DNA of 64,000 nt from Engraulis encrasicolus (lineage: Eukaryota > Chordata > Actinopteri > Clupeiformes > Engraulidae): assembly GCF_034702125.1 (NCBI RefSeq), contig NC_085860.1, positions 14,897,723-14,961,722 on the forward strand, read 5' to 3'. Below the pieces are notes generated by a model, which was not told the DNA's origin, did not search any database, and saw nothing but the letters and a program-made list of their open reading frames with translations. Both the position numbers and the translations under genes were made by a program. Each line of letters starts with the position of its first letter. Position 1 is the first letter of the stretch. Shown here one piece after another: positions 22,907 through 33,981 of this stretch.

Positions 22907-25658
22907 GGATTGGATCTCAGTGTCAGTGCACTACTGGTCATTGTCAAATCACATCTGGTCATGTCATTTTTATTTTCATATTTTATGGAAATTCCACAAA
23001 AATATTTGGACCGACGTGCTTCACAGACAGAGGCAAATGTGGTCTTTTAGTTGGTCAGTATTTGTTGCACAACAATGACATTTTGATTGTCACCAGATGA
23101 TGGCTGTAGCAAATAAAAAATGCATGAGCTCAACATCAGGTGTAGCGTGGGCCCGTCCATTCTCCCTGTGACACTTAATACAATTGTCACGATAACGCCA
23201 CTCACGTCAAGCAGGCCATTGCCTATTGTCTATGGCCTATTGAACTCCTCCATCTTTTATCCCCAACACGATTAAGGGGGGCTCATCGTAACAGCGCAGG
23301 CAGGCTGCGAAATTTCTGGGTAACACTTAACTTTACGGTACAGTTACCATACGTAATTACTGTGTACTTTCTGGGTAACAGCAGGGTAACAGAGAGATGT
23401 TACATGGTATCCAATACGTAAAAAAGAGGGTACTTATAAAGTAAATACCATTTAATTCAGTAACAACAGGGTAACAGAGTGAAGTTCGATGATTAGATGG
23501 TTAGAAAATAGGCCGTAGTTTCATATTAATTCTTGAAATATGTGTATTACATGGTATGTATTTTGTAATCAGCCCCTTTCCACCCATTAGATACCATGTA
23601 ACTGCTCTCTGTTGTTACACAGAAAGTACACAGTAATTACTGTACCGTAAAGTAAAGCGTTACCGATTACTACTTCAAATTACTACACATACAGTAGTAA
23701 ATCATTAGAATGAGGGGTCTGATAAGTTGTTGTGTCATCCAGTAGCATAGAGACATTTGAGCGACTCGGACTTAGCCCAGCTCTGACAATTGAGTAAGAA
23801 GCTGTTTTAAAAAATAGCCTTTTAAAATATTCCTTTCAGGGGGCTAAATGCACCTTGTCACAATGGAGTTGTTATTTTTATCCACATGTTTTGTTTATAC
23901 GTATACGTTAAAAATGTTTGCATACATGTAACCAGTCCCTTAGTTTGTAAGATAGGCCAGACTAGGCTCCTTCTTCCTCGTTTTCGTTGTCACAATAGCC
24001 AGGCTACATCAGCTCTTTTATTTCACTTTTTCATATATTTTTTTTACTTCTTCCAATCTGTCACGATAACCATTCTTGGTTTCCTAATATATTATGCAGT
24101 CTGCATCTGTTTTTGTAGCCCAATTGATTTCTGGGCATTGGGCCCACTTAGGCACCTTCAGGGCATTGCAATAGTGTTGAGATTCGTCAAGTCTTTTAAA
24201 ATGGAGATGTGGACCATTAATTCAGAGGAGTTCTTCACTTCATAATATATTGATGATTTTTATGCCTCACTTGTGCTGTCTCTGTGGATAAAAGCACCTG
24301 CTAAATGAATGAATACTTGCTGTGTTGTGCTGTGCTGTGCTGTGCTGTGCTGTGCTGTGCTGTGCTGTGCTGTGCTGTGCTGTGCTGTGTTGTGTTGTGT
24401 TAGCACCTGCTAAATGAATGAATACTTGCTGTGCTGTGTTGCGTTGTTACTGTACTAGGCTGTAACTTACAGCTTTATTTATATTGAATTATACTGTACA
24501 TGTAAAGTGTTTATACGGTATTACCAAGCTATCCTAAATTAAGGCATAATATAAAGGCAAAGTGTAGTAACTATGTCAATATTGAAAGTGAGAAAAATGC
24601 CTTCAACGTTTTCATACTGGCCAGCCAAACATTGCAGGTACAGCAGGTTCAGAAAGTCAAACACAAGGGATATTACCGCTGTTGTTGTACCTACAATGTG
24701 TTTTGCCAGTATGAAAACGTAATTGCCGTTATTACTGCAGAGACATTGGAAAAGATGGAGACGAATCAAGCCTGTTCTTTTCCGGGATCTATGTGACACC
24801 AGGTGAACGCCCCTTTAGGAGACCTTAGGTTAGGAGACCTTTAGGTTTAGATGAAATTGAGTTCCCATAGTGCTGTAGATGGCAGTAGCGCCCATCTTAT
24901 GCAAACCGCCTCCAAATGCCACAGAGAGAGAAGAAGGAGGATGCCACAGCTACAGTGCACACTGCAGCACCCCAAAATTGCATTTATGCCTCACCTATTC
25001 CAAGTAACAATGTGCTACTGTACCATTGCTGATTCTTCATGTGTTGTTGTCTGTAACCCCTGCAGACGGCATCTCTCCCGTCCTGGACCCAGACACCGCC
25101 CACCCGAAGCTGCTCCTGTCGGCGGGTGACCGGCGGGTGTCGTTCAGCGACACGGCCCAGCCGTACCCGGAGAGCGAGGGCCGCTTCAGCTCCTTCCCCC
25201 AGGTGCTGGCCACCGAGGCCCTGCGGGGGGGCGGGGCCGGGGGCCGCTGGTACTGGGAGGTGGAGGTGTCGGCGGACGAGGGCGGACGCTGGAAGGTCGG
25301 GGTGTGCGATGGCCAGATCGGCCGCAAGGGCCAGAAGGACGCCAGCCGGCTGGGCTTCAACGCGCTCTCCTGGTGTCTCCTCAGCGAGGGGAAGGGGAAG
25401 GTGGAGGTGCTGCACGATAAGGCCACCACGGCTGTCTGCTCCGACGCGCCACGCAGGGTGGGCGTGCTGCTGGACTATGAGGAGGCCGCCTTGTCCTTCT
25501 TCACTGTGGCTGAGGAGGGAGACCTGACGCTGCTGTACAGCTACCAACTGCCAAGCGACACGCAGCCCCTCTACCCAGCCCTCGCCGTCTCCAAGACACA
25601 GCTGACCGTCTGCGACCTCTTCCAGGATGATGGTGCGGATGAGAGCGTTCAAGAATAA
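16256..25658 (+). CDS. TRIM-family E3 ubiquitin ligase (RING, two B-boxes, coiled coil, PRY-SPRY)
   Basis: Likely transfers ubiquitin to a target bound by the SPRY domain, probably in the cytosol. Eight exons (16256-16505, 16857-17610, 17750-18062, 19789-19884, 20602-20850, 21425-21447, 22609-22757, 25066-25658) join without a frame break to 2427 nt, 808 residues plus stop. Order: C3HC4 RING (Cys18 to Cys59), a Pro/Ser/His-rich linker (about 84-335), B-box 1 and B-box 2 (about 338-432), coiled coil (about 434-560) and PRY-SPRY (about 612-805). A 23-nt exon before the last coiled-coil exon and a single SPRY exon are classic TRIM layout. An in-frame TGA nine bases before the ATG fixes the start. 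The B-boxes look most like those of the TRIM25, TRIM16, TRIM47 and fish finTRIM group, but I cannot assign an orthologue. The 250-residue linker between RING and B-boxes is unusual for that group. Confidence 0.9.
16857..17610 (+). CDS. TRIM exon 2: long low-complexity linker
   Basis: Encodes about 251 residues rich in Ser, Pro, His and Gln, with a basic patch PPRKRANSSPN that could be a nuclear localisation signal, an acidic patch LESDDSSGGEEQQQQ, repeated SPR or SPP motifs, and a polyserine end made by a TCC repeat. Acceptor cacacag, donor gtgttt. No known domain. The frame stays open over 754 nt and joins both neighbours in phase, so it is very likely coding. Confidence 0.82.
17750..18062 (+). 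CDS. TRIM exon 3: B-box 1 and B-box 2
   Basis: B-box 1 begins CHYCPTKDQRPAVKTCLQC and continues MCPEHLRTH. B-box 2 begins WRCQEHQEMNRIYCRPC and ends GSHREHACISIKEA. The acceptor is a run of three CAG triplets (17747-17755), each in the right phase, so one or two residues may vary between transcripts. Donor gtgagt. Confidence 0.9.
18191..18570. mobile_element. TTAA-flanked MITE in TRIM intron
   Basis: Flanked by TTAA on both sides (18187-18190, 18571-18574). Inverted ends AGGATAACTCCTGCCAATTT and AAATTGGCAGGAGTTGCCCT pair over about 90 bp. TTAA duplication fits piggyBac or Kolobok-type elements. Confidence 0.8.
18575..18720 (+). repeat. interspersed repeat, shared with 57325-57440
   Basis: AACGGGAGCTTGGTGTCGCA followed by TGATTTTGCTAGTCCTGCAC and CAATCTTTTTGAGATGAATG matches 57335-57425 in order and orientation. 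Confidence 0.65.
18938..19500. repeat. hAT-like non-autonomous element, diverged
   Basis: Left end CAGGAGTGTCAAACTCAAAT with GAGGGCC, right end GGGGCCTGAGTTTGACTGAG. Inverted ends are clear but the target duplication is not. Confidence 0.6.
19789..19884 (+). CDS. TRIM exon 4: coiled coil, first part
   Basis: 32 codons, GQMKEEMKKLQEHERAIATR and NTELLQKKQAFQ, a charged amphipathic helix. 96 nt is the usual length of this exon in TRIM genes. Acceptor ttgcag, donor gtaggg, phase 0. Confidence 0.9.
19950..20590. other. TRIM intron, no recognised element
   Basis: AT-rich; a poly-A run at 20177-20190. No coding seen. Confidence 0.4.
20602..20850 (+). CDS. TRIM exon 5: coiled coil, main part
   Basis: 83 codons from EVLEEARANVQSQYQAMREA to RAQDQAFIM, with heptad-like Leu/Ala spacing. 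Related TRIM genes usually have a 231 or 234-nt exon here, so this one is slightly long. Acceptor ccccag, donor gtacaa. Confidence 0.9.
20935..21099 (-). repeat. tRNA-derived SINE, family A
   Basis: Inverted unit with GGAATTGAACCC (B box inverse) and TTTGCGCCACGGCAGGGCC at the right end. A second, more decayed copy follows at once. Confidence 0.7.
21120..21282 (-). repeat. tRNA-derived SINE, family A, decayed
   Basis: Body tttattatccagacaggata with gagagagacaggg matches the family; the tRNA-like head is badly eroded. Confidence 0.5.
21425..21447 (+). CDS. TRIM exon 6: 23-nt micro-exon
   Basis: GAATACAACAAGGTGGCCAA plus CAG encodes EYNKVAN and two bases of the next codon. A 23-nt exon at this place is conserved across TRIM genes. 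Acceptor aacag, donor gtaaga. Confidence 0.9.
21534..21720. repeat. partial GGTAACACTT-family palindromic element
   Basis: Starts GGTAACACCTTTATTTGAAC and contains the inverted pair AAGTGACTTATAAGACAG / CTTATAAGTCACTTATGC. No matching right terminus. Confidence 0.5.
21721..22500. other. TRIM intron, no recognised element
   Basis: No gene, array or clear inverted repeat seen between the partial element and exon 7. Confidence 0.4.
22609..22757 (+). CDS. TRIM exon 7
   Basis: Encodes RISGISSPVDGLDCLQEVDR and ARLECLRGWTERRLDTVVIS, ending RPHRDPFRLL; links the coiled coil to the PRY domain. The acceptor follows a CTT/CTC-rich tract; the donor gtgagt is 20 bp from a long GT array. Confidence 0.85.
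22778..22904. repeat. GT / TCTGTG compound microsatellite
   Basis: (GT)n, then six or so TGTGTC units, then (GT)n, starting 20 bp after the exon 7 donor. Confidence 0.97.
23319..23664. mobile_element. GGTAACACTT-type inverted-repeat MITE
   Basis: Ends GGTAACACTTAACTTTACGG and its inverse (CCGTAAAGTAAAGCGTTACC), with an inner pair GTAATTACTGTGTACTTTCT and AGAAAGTACACAGTAATTAC. Confidence 0.75.
24318..24401. repeat. TGTGC pentanucleotide repeat
   Basis: About 14 units of TGTGC/TGTTG. The segment AGCACCTGCTAAATGAATGA flanks it on both sides, so the array sits inside a duplicated SINE-tail-like sequence. Confidence 0.9.
25066..25658 (+). CDS. TRIM exon 8: PRY-SPRY domain and stop
   Basis: Residues about 612-808. 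PRY signature PVLDPDTAHPKLLLSAGDRR; SPRY blocks GRWYWEVEVS, RWKVGVCDG, LGFNALSWCLL, RRVGVLLDYEEAALSFF and LYPALAVS. The acceptor ctgcag completes a Tyr codon. GC content is clearly higher than in the surrounding introns. Confidence 0.93.
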
Positions 25659-26185
25659 CAGGACTGTAATCAGGGGTGAATTTCTCAAAACCAAAGTTGC
25701 TTACTACATTAGCTACTTGTTGTTTTCAATGCATTTTCCCATTGGCAACTACCGAAGTTGCTAAAAGGCTAACAACTTCTCTTTTGAGAAACTCACCCCA
25801 GAGTTGTATAAAGTAGAAGTAAAAATACCTTTACAGATGTAATTACAACACTAGTACCGGTAGTATGATATTATAAGTCGAAACCATATCATACAACTAG
25901 TGTTTTATTACATATGTACGAGTACTTCTTCTTCTTCATACAATTTTGACTGTAATGATGTAAGGCTGAAATACTGTATTTGTTTTATAATCTTGTCAGC
26001 TCATCTCAAGATGGAAGTTATGGCTCAGCTTTTTTTTCTACATTGTTTTTTTTTTTAATCAAATTTTGCACTTTTTTAATTGTTTTACAACATTTTTACT
26101 TTTTAAGCAAAATGGAGAGTATCACCACTTTATCAATCATATCTGTTTTTTAATCAAATAAATACTATATTTACAAATTGTATGG
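25659..26185 (+). other. 3' untranslated region of the TRIM gene
   Basis: AT-rich sequence after the TAA stop with an AATAAA signal at 26157-26162, followed by a GT-rich stretch (tgtatgggtggttttt) typical of a cleavage region. Two nearby AGTTGCT segments at 25691 and 25755 (inverted) form a short hairpin. The transcript end is inferred. Confidence 0.6.
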
Positions 26186-26640
26186 GTGGTTTTTGCCTTG
26201 TAGGTTCTTTCAGTATTTAGTATTTATTATCTAAATCTTTGAATTTAGGTTTGTACAGTAATGAGAATGACTGCTTGCTGTAGAAGTCATGACTGCTATG
26301 CTCCGTGAAGTATGGAGTATTACATTTTATTTGGGTCATTCGTGATGGAAATGGTTTTAAATGTCAACTCACACAGTTCACAATGATGGCCACCAGATGG
26401 CAGCATGTGCTTGGACAGCATTTAGCACAAAAGTCTTACAGTAAAAGGTTAATTGAATGCCGCCAACGTGGTAAATGTTACACCAGCCTTTAATCACCAA
26501 CCATACTAGTTAGCAGACACTTCATGCGTTTGATTACTAGTCTCTTTTCTAGTCTCTAGTGCTATTTTGTTTTGTTCTGGTTTTGAGTAGTAGGCAAAAC
26601 GCAGAGTATAGTGCTGCAGCTGCTTGCTTACATAGAATAG
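26186..26640. other. intergenic, no recognised feature
   Basis: Follows the TRIM 3' end. No gene or classified repeat seen. Confidence 0.4.
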
Positions 26641-26652
26641 CATTAGCAGTTG

Positions 26653-26862
26653 TGGGCAGCTGTGGCCTCCCTATTGGTTAAGAAGATGCACTGTAGATCA
26701 GAGGGTTGCAGGTTGAAATCCCACCCTTCCACTCCCTCGCTCACTCCATGGCTGAGGTGCCCTTGAGCAAGGCACCTAACCCCACACTGCTACAGGGACT
26801 GTAACCAATGTCCTGTAATTTTCTTTGGATTAAGTGTCAGCAAAACATAATTGTGAAATGTA
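26653..26862 (+). repeat. tRNA-derived SINE, family B
   Basis: GGTTGCAGGTTGAAATCCCA, then ATGGCTGAGGTGCCCTTGAG and a decayed tail GGATTAAGTGTCAGCAAAAC. Confidence 0.75.
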
Positions 26863-27196
26863 AAGCCCCCTTCAGAATGCCCGCAGCACCGTATAAAGGT
26901 GTAAAATCATTTACCAATAGGAAAGGTACAATATTGACAACATTTGAACAACCTCAAAAACATGGATAACGGACTACTTCTGGGGCTTCTGTGGGTCAAG
27001 ACCTCAGCAAGACATTTTGTGTTGTGTGGGAGAATGTTGTATGTGGCTCATTGTTGCTAATAATACAGTATCAAAATGATATTTATAGAACTATGAGGCC
27101 CCTGGAAATGGTTCCAAGTCTGGAATTACTGTGGCACAGCTGTTGGAGCAGCCATAGCAGTGGTTCCCATTGGGCACGCAGATTTACAGCTGACCT

Positions 27197-27249
27197 GTCT
27201 CTGTCTCTGTATCTCTGTATCTCTGTATCTCTGTATCTCTGTATCTCTG

Positions 27250-27340
<91 letters not shown>
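27197..27340. repeat. CT microsatellite with CTGTAT start
   Basis: CTCTGTAT units repeated about six times, then about 90 bp of (CT)n. Confidence 0.97.
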
Positions 27341-27342
<2 letters not shown>

Positions 27343-27393
27343 ACACACACATTTGCTCTCAAATCAAATAAAGCACTAGCCTTGTTCTCACCA

Positions 27394-27452
<59 letters not shown>
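27394..27452. repeat. GT microsatellite
   Basis: About 58 bp of pure (GT)n. Confidence 0.97.
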
Positions 27453-27454
<2 letters not shown>

Positions 27455-27720
27455 CTCTGGAGCCCCATGGTGGAGCTCCAACACACACAGAGGTCTGGGA
27501 GAAGCCATAAAGCCATGCTTTCTGAAGATGGAGCCAGCGTGTGCTCTCCCAGACCTAGTAGTGGAGCTCACAAAGCTGCAGGGAACTACAGGTCGGCCGA
27601 GAGCCAGGCAAGTAAAGCCCAAGCAGCATACCGAACATTATGCTCTGAAGAATGTCAATGTTGAGGGCCTGTAAGCTCTCCGATCACAGCTGCATGGCTC
27701 TGCAGACCCATCACACCATA

Positions 27721-27840
<120 letters not shown>

Positions 27841-28020
27841 CAGCATACCACACACATGCAGGGGCAGATGGACCGGAGACAGCCTCATCCTCCTCATATC
27901 AGCCTCTCACCCCAGATCTCATTAGCACCGTGCAGAGCACCCCACTGGCCAGCACAATATAACACACAGGCTCCAACTCACCCCCACGAGCACATACTGT
28001 ACATCCTGTCATGGCACACT

Positions 28021-28267
<247 letters not shown>

Positions 28268-28689
28268 TTCATGTGAGGTAATGCTTCAATCATCACCACA
28301 CCAGTGTGTGTACAGGCTATATGTGTAGTGTATGCAGGCTTGATGTTGCAGCAACACTCAGGCAGTCCATATTTCCCACAACGTCTCCAAAAAAAAGGGA
28401 CTAGAGCAGTAAGTTCCACTATGACTTTTTTTAAATGTTTTTTTATGTCCTAAATATTTACCCGAAAGGATAATGTCTTAAAAGGCCACATCATAACAAT
28501 ATGTCAAGGTTGATTTGTGACTGTCTGGGCACTTGAGGAAATCTCAAGTATAGTAGCTTTGTGCCATCATGCTGCTGCAGACAAGTGAGATCTGATTTAT
28601 TTACTTCAGATTCCTGGGAAAGGTCAAGAGCCTGTATCCAGAGGCTTCGTAATCTGTATTTGTTCCACATCCACAATGCGCCAGACCAG

Positions 28690-28947
28690 ACAAACGAAGA
28701 CAGGGGCTACACGAAGGGCTTGTAGTGCACTTCTAGGAATTCCATTTCTACTTGCCTATGTGATGCTCCATATATTTATTTATTTGTTCATTTATTTATT
28801 TATTGATTTATTTTGAAATGGTGGGGTTGAGTGTGAGGGGACAGACGAGGACAGCTGATGAGAAGACGAGAGATAGACGAAGGGGTTTTAGTGCACTCCA
28901 AGGAGCGATTTCAATTTCTACTTGTCGATGTGATGCTCTATTCATTT

Positions 28948-28978
<31 letters not shown>

Positions 28979-29030
28979 AATGGTGGGGTGACTGTGAGGG
29001 GACACACAAGGACAGCTGATGAGGTGACAC
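28690..29030. repeat. tandem duplication around TTTA tracts
   Basis: Two copies of about 165-180 bp share TTCTACTTG.C.ATGTGATGCTC-like, (TTTA)n, AAATGGTGGGGT and GGACAGCTGATGAG in order. The (TTTA)n lengths differ. Confidence 0.75.
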
Positions 29031-29395
29031 AATGACAGGGACGGGGGAGGAGATGGCAAAGGTGAAAAAAATAAACCATCAGTCTGATGTGCAAGGATTG
29101 CAGAGGGAACAGGGAGGAAAAAAGAGTTGATTTGCCTGCTATGAGGGCTGAGGGAGGGACCAGTACTCTTCTCTCGATGACGGGCACTAGGCCACTGCAT
29201 AGCTCTTATCTCCTTCTTGCAGACACATAGCAAGACTAATTGGAAATTTACTTGGGCGATAATGCACAAGAACTTTCAAATTCTCCCCCTCCCTCATCCC
29301 ACGGATCCCCCAGTCCAACCCAACCCACCCCTTCGGTTCTATACCCTCACTCAAAAAAGTTAGGGTTTCTTTTTTGTCAACTGTCAGGGATAACC

Positions 29396-29590
29396 GGGGC
29401 TGGACTGGGGAAGAGATAGGACTTGGGCACTTTTGGCTTAAAGGGGCCCCTCATAATAGCGGCACAGAACTGACTCACCGGTGGGCCCTGCACCATCGTG
29501 TTTTTAAAAAAAAACATTTCTGAAAATAGGGGCCCACGAGGGTGCAGGGCCCACTGGGAAATGCTGGATGGCGGGTCCAGCCTGTGGGTA
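29396..29590. repeat. GGGCTGGACTGG-family element
   Basis: Starts CCGGGGCTGGACTGGGG and ends GGGTCCAGCCTG. Contains GGTGGGCCCTGCACC and its inverse GGTGCAGGGCCCAC. Related to 30688-30915, in the opposite sense inside. Confidence 0.6.
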
Positions 29591-29698
29591 GCTGAAAACC
29601 AGAGCAGGTGCACAGTCGGTCATGTTAATCATTTTCACAGCTGCAGTCATGCGTGTAGGAGCTGTGACATATTGCACCGAGGAAACAGGCCAAACCTC

Positions 29699-29805
29699 CA
29701 ATCCTCCTCTTCCTCCTCTTCCTCCTTCTCTTCTTTCTCCTCCTCTTCCTCCTTCTTCTCTTCTTTCTCCTCTCCCTCCTCTTCCTCTTTCTCCTCTTCC
29801 TCTTT

Positions 29806-29838
<33 letters not shown>

Positions 29839-29975
29839 CTCCTCTTCCCCGTCTTGTGCTTCCTCCTCCTCTTTCTCTTCTTCTTCTTTCTCCTCTTCCT
29901 CCTCCTCTTCATCCTCCTCCTCTTCCTCCTCCTCTCCCTCTTCCTTCTCCTCTCCCTCCTCCTCCTCCACCTCAG
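29699..29975. repeat. polypyrimidine (TCC/TCT) tract
   Basis: About 275 bp almost entirely C and T on the plus strand, in TCCTCCTCT-type units with few breaks. Confidence 0.95.
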
Positions 29976-30059
29976 CTGCTGTAGGGGAGAGTGTCAGTGT
30001 AGGTTGGACAGGTGTGTAGTCAGTCGCCTGAATAGCACTATAACCGGCCTGGATAATTC

Positions 30060-30680
30060 AGTCAGTTGAGGCTTTTTGGGCAGCAAACTGCCTGTGACCA
30101 CCCCCGGCAGCCAACTGCCTGTGACCACCCCCAGTGATGACGGTGAGTGACCCAGTAGAGTTTTTCCTGAGAGAGGTCGTCTTTAGCGACGGCACAATCT
30201 GGAGGCATGGCACACTGACTTTTCATTAGGGGGCTTGTGAGATCCATCTTGGCAGGCTGGACCGGTAGTGAGAAAGGCCATAATTTATTTTGTGTCAAAT
30301 GTCTGGAGGATTTTTAAAAAAAAAATTGCAGTGAGTTTTTTGTGTGAAAGTTGTCCGTCGCCTGAGTACTGTGTTGGAGAGTGAAATGAGGCTGGAGGAG
30401 CTTATGAGGCTAGACATTTGGCACCTTCTGTAAGGAACTGCCTTACTTAACGTCCATAATTAATCTGTCACAGTAATGCAGTTGTAATGTTTGGCTACAC
30501 ATCATTTCAACATGTCACACATCTCTCATGCCTTTACTGTACTGTTGGCGTCCCCAACAGATGGTTGGGAAAATAGGAAATGGTGTTCAGATTTGGTCAT
30601 CTCCCGAGGAAGGTTCTTAGTTTCGCACACAAAACCCAGAAACACACTTTCACGCCAGCAGCCATTATTGTAGCCCACAC
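30060..30680. other. intergenic, no recognised feature
   Basis: A short direct duplication (GCCTGTGACCACCCCC) lies near 30090-30130. Nothing else recognised. Confidence 0.4.
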
Positions 30681-30687
30681 ACATATA

Positions 30688-30915
30688 CAGGGCTGGACTG
30701 GCCATCTGGCATAGTGGGCATTTCCCGGTGGGCCCCGTACCCTCGTGGGCAGCTTTTTTCAGACATGTATTTTTTTTAAAAAAAAATTTACATTTCTGAA
30801 AGTAAGGATCCGCGAGGGTGTGGGGCCCACCGGTGAATCAATTCTGCGCAGCTTATTATGAGCTTATTTTGAACCAAAAGTGACCGTTCCCTATTTCTCC
30901 CCCAGTCCAGCCCTG
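30688..30915. mobile_element. hAT-type MITE
   Basis: Ends CAGGGCTGGACTGG and CCAGTCCAGCCCTG. Flanks CACATATA (30680-30687) and CAAATATA (30916-30923) agree in 7 of 8 bases. Confidence 0.8.
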
Positions 30916-30923
30916 CAAATATA

Positions 30924-31990
30924 CAGTACTACGTTGGGGCAGTCATAGTTACTGTGGATATTGCGGCATCAATGCCTGCTTGGCACCGCTTAAACAAGTG
31001 TGAATGGCTTTGGCTCACAAAAGATCCCTCAGAGGAACTGCAACCTCACTTGTTCCTTCGTTCTGGAAAGAGAAGCTGGGAACGAGTGTTAAAAGAGTAA
31101 TTACTGCTTTTGTTGCGGAGAGCAGTCGGAGTACACAGGAAGCGGGTACAAGCTCTGTGGAGTGTATGAAAAAAAAAAAAAAATTGGGCCTTTAATTACT
31201 GTACGTATCATTTTAATATGGCCCTTAACAAACACCCTGTTACAAAGAACTGAACCTTAAAAACTGTCTGACTTTTCCACTGTTGTTGATGGCATAATCT
31301 TTTCAACAGTTGCATGTTATCAATCAATTTCATTCTGGGATTCAATGATCAAAAGATATGTACAAATAATGAAAAAAAAATTATTGAGTGAGGAATTCTG
31401 ACACTTCCTACATCATACTCTCTGTTGAAATGGTGTCTGGTGAACTGTGAAGTTTGCTGGCTCTTAGAGAATAAGGAATTATGGAACAAGAACCGAGCTG
31501 ACCCAAGATCTTTGGCCTTCCATGCACCCGACCCGAGCAGATGAAACTAAATGTCATTGACTCCACTGGCTGTTCACTGTGATTCCCATAAGTCCCTTGA
31601 AATTTGCTGTCTGGACGACATAGCAGGACAAACTAAGGCTTAAGTGCTGATCTGTGGGAGTCCAAAATTAAATAAAAAAGAAAGCACATGACAGCCAGAG
31701 CCACAGCCAGCCAGCAGCCAGATGGGGAAGAGAGCCAGTGGTTGGATGAAACACAGCATTGAAGGAAAAAGGTGACATTTCAGACGTCGGTTGAGAACAG
31801 CAAATACCATGACATTTCAAAGATCCAAGAATTTCCAAGTGCCTTCGCTTATTCCATGGCTTTTGAGTCGCAAACATTCTCATTCTTCTCCAAGTGAGCT
31901 AGGGCTATGGGCTCACTTGGAAAAGAGGCTACCGCCTCAAAGTGACTGACTGCCCAAGTAAATTGATGGAGAAATAAATAAATACATAAA
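30924..31990. other. intergenic, no recognised feature
   Basis: Unclassified sequence with an AAAAAAAAAAAAA run near 31170. No gene seen. Confidence 0.4.
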
Positions 31991-31997
31991 TTCTGTC

Positions 31998-32353
31998 GGG
32001 AACACTTTAGAATAACTACCTTTTCACAGCTGTATAAACACTTTATTAACATTTAATAATAATTAACATTTAACAAAGCATTTACACATATTTGTAAATG
32101 AGTAATAATCAAACTACAACTGCACAATGGAGTGGGAATCAACTTCTACTGTGTGAGTTTTATGGGGTTTCATGCCTTCTGGCCTCTTGAGGAGAAACTT
32201 CCAGGACCGATGCGACTGCGCTGTGTCTGCTGTGTGATAACATAGTATTTTTTGCCCATTTATAAACATTTATAAACATTTTGTTGATAATTACTTAATT
32301 ATGTATCAAGTATTTATGAAGCTGTGAATAGGAAGTTATTCTAAAGTCTTACC
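31998..32353. repeat. inverted-repeat MITE-like element
   Basis: Ends ACACTTTAGAATAACTACC and the inverse of GGAAGTTATTCTAAAGTCTT. Inner pairs TATAAACA and ACATTTATAA. Possibly a distant member of the GGTAACACTT group. Confidence 0.6.
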
Positions 32354-33089
32354 CTCGTGTCTCCTACTCTACACTTCAGCAGTGTGCAAGCATCATTTCA
32401 CTGCCCTATAAAATGATCTCAAAGAACTCATTTCAGCATACCACTTCTCCATACACATAAGCAACTCAACAGAGGTTTTAAAAACAGAATTTAATCAAAT
32501 TACTTGCAGCCCCTGAGACTCACTATTTCAGCATATCAATATACAGTAATATTGCTTCATTGATCCACTCAGGGAATTTGCAGGTGTTGAAAGAGCCAAA
32601 TCTAATGTTACATATTGAACAATCTACAGAATCTTTCCAACTCCTTGCAGCTTATAAACGAAGCTACTTTCGGTGCATCCACACTGTCCAATTCCATTTT
32701 GCGACGTAATCAACTGAGTGAATTAGTCCACACTGAACAAGGCAGAGGGGAAATCCAACTCCGTGCCTCCACAGCCTGCTGTGCAGAACAGCAGAGGTCT
32801 GTGGGGAAGCAACAAGAAAAGCAGCACGATGCCGTGAGCAATTATTGACGTAATTCACATTTCCAGAATCGCATTATCATTTGTGGGCTGAACTTAAAGC
32901 CTCCGAGAAAAGGCATAATGAAGACAAATGGCCACTCATAAATGGCACACACTGCTTGAATACAATTTGTACAGCGTGCCCCCCTCCTTCGATTACAGCC
33001 CTCCCCCTCATTAAATATCCATTAGCCCTGCCATGGCCTCTATTATTTAATCCCCCCACAACCCTCCACACCACACCACACCCAGGGAA

Positions 33090-33525
33090 GCCGACAGGGG
33101 GGGGGGGGACAAAGGGATCAGTTGTCCCGGGCCCAGGGAGGCAGGGGGCTCGATATTGGGTTTTCATTATATTATATGTATTGGATGGGGGGCCCTTTCA
33201 GATGACTTTGTCCTGGGCCCAGCAAAAGGTGTCAGCGGCCCCAACCCCACCCCTCAACTCTACCCGTCTACCATCCACTACATGCACATCTCCGCTGGCC
33301 CGCCTGGCCTCCATCTCTCCACCTCTGGCACTGCCATTCCTCCACAGGCTCCATCCCCAGACACACATCCAAGCCCACCGACAGGGGGGGGGGACAAAGG
33401 GCTACGTTGTCCTGGACCCAGGGAGATGGGGGCCCAAAATTGGCTCCCCATTACATTGTATGTATTGGGCACCTTTCTGATGACTTTGTCCTGGGCCCAG
33501 CGAAAGCTGCCAGTGGCCCTGCACA
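33090..33525 (+). repeat. two tandem copies of a GGCCCAGGGAG repeat
   Basis: Copies at about 33093-33240 and 33375-33525 share CCGACAGGGGGGG, ACAAAGGG, GTTGTCC.GG.CCCAGGGAG and GATGACTTTGTCCTGGGCCC in order. A third copy, split by a MITE, lies at 45650-46215. Confidence 0.75.
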
Positions 33526-33594
33526 CATCCACCCACATTCCTCCAAAGACAGACGCATCAGGAGAGAGAGGGGAAGATAATGGTGACAGCCTTT

Positions 33595-33596
<2 letters not shown>

Positions 33597-33678
<82 letters not shown>

Positions 33679-33690
33679 TCTGCCTCTCTC
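33597..33690. repeat. CT microsatellite
   Basis: About 80 bp of (CT)n with a CCCTCTC tail. Confidence 0.97.
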
Positions 33691-33883
33691 TCTCCATCTC
33701 AGAGATGAGCCGCACTCTTGTGCCTGCCTGCTTGTCTGGCTGTCTGTCAGTTCGCCTCAGTGATGTGATGGGCCTATCTAGCACTCCTGTGTTTTTAAAG
33801 AATGCACTCCCGTCCCTACAGTGCACTGAGATCTTCAATCTCATCTTCTGTGGGTCTTGTTTCCTCATCTCCAGGGAGTGATG

Positions 33884-33887
<4 letters not shown>

Positions 33888-33981
<94 letters not shown>

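Noticed and set aside
25126..25527. Arg/Ala-rich plus-strand frame
   Set aside because: Out-of-frame shadow of the GC-rich SPRY exon.
29625..29970. Open frames rich in Arg/Lys or Glu
   Set aside because: Produced by the TCC/TCT polypyrimidine tract; no start context or partner exon.
32881..33881. Two long overlapping Pro-rich frames
   Set aside because: They run through the duplicated GGCCCAGGGAG repeat and a CT array; not a gene.
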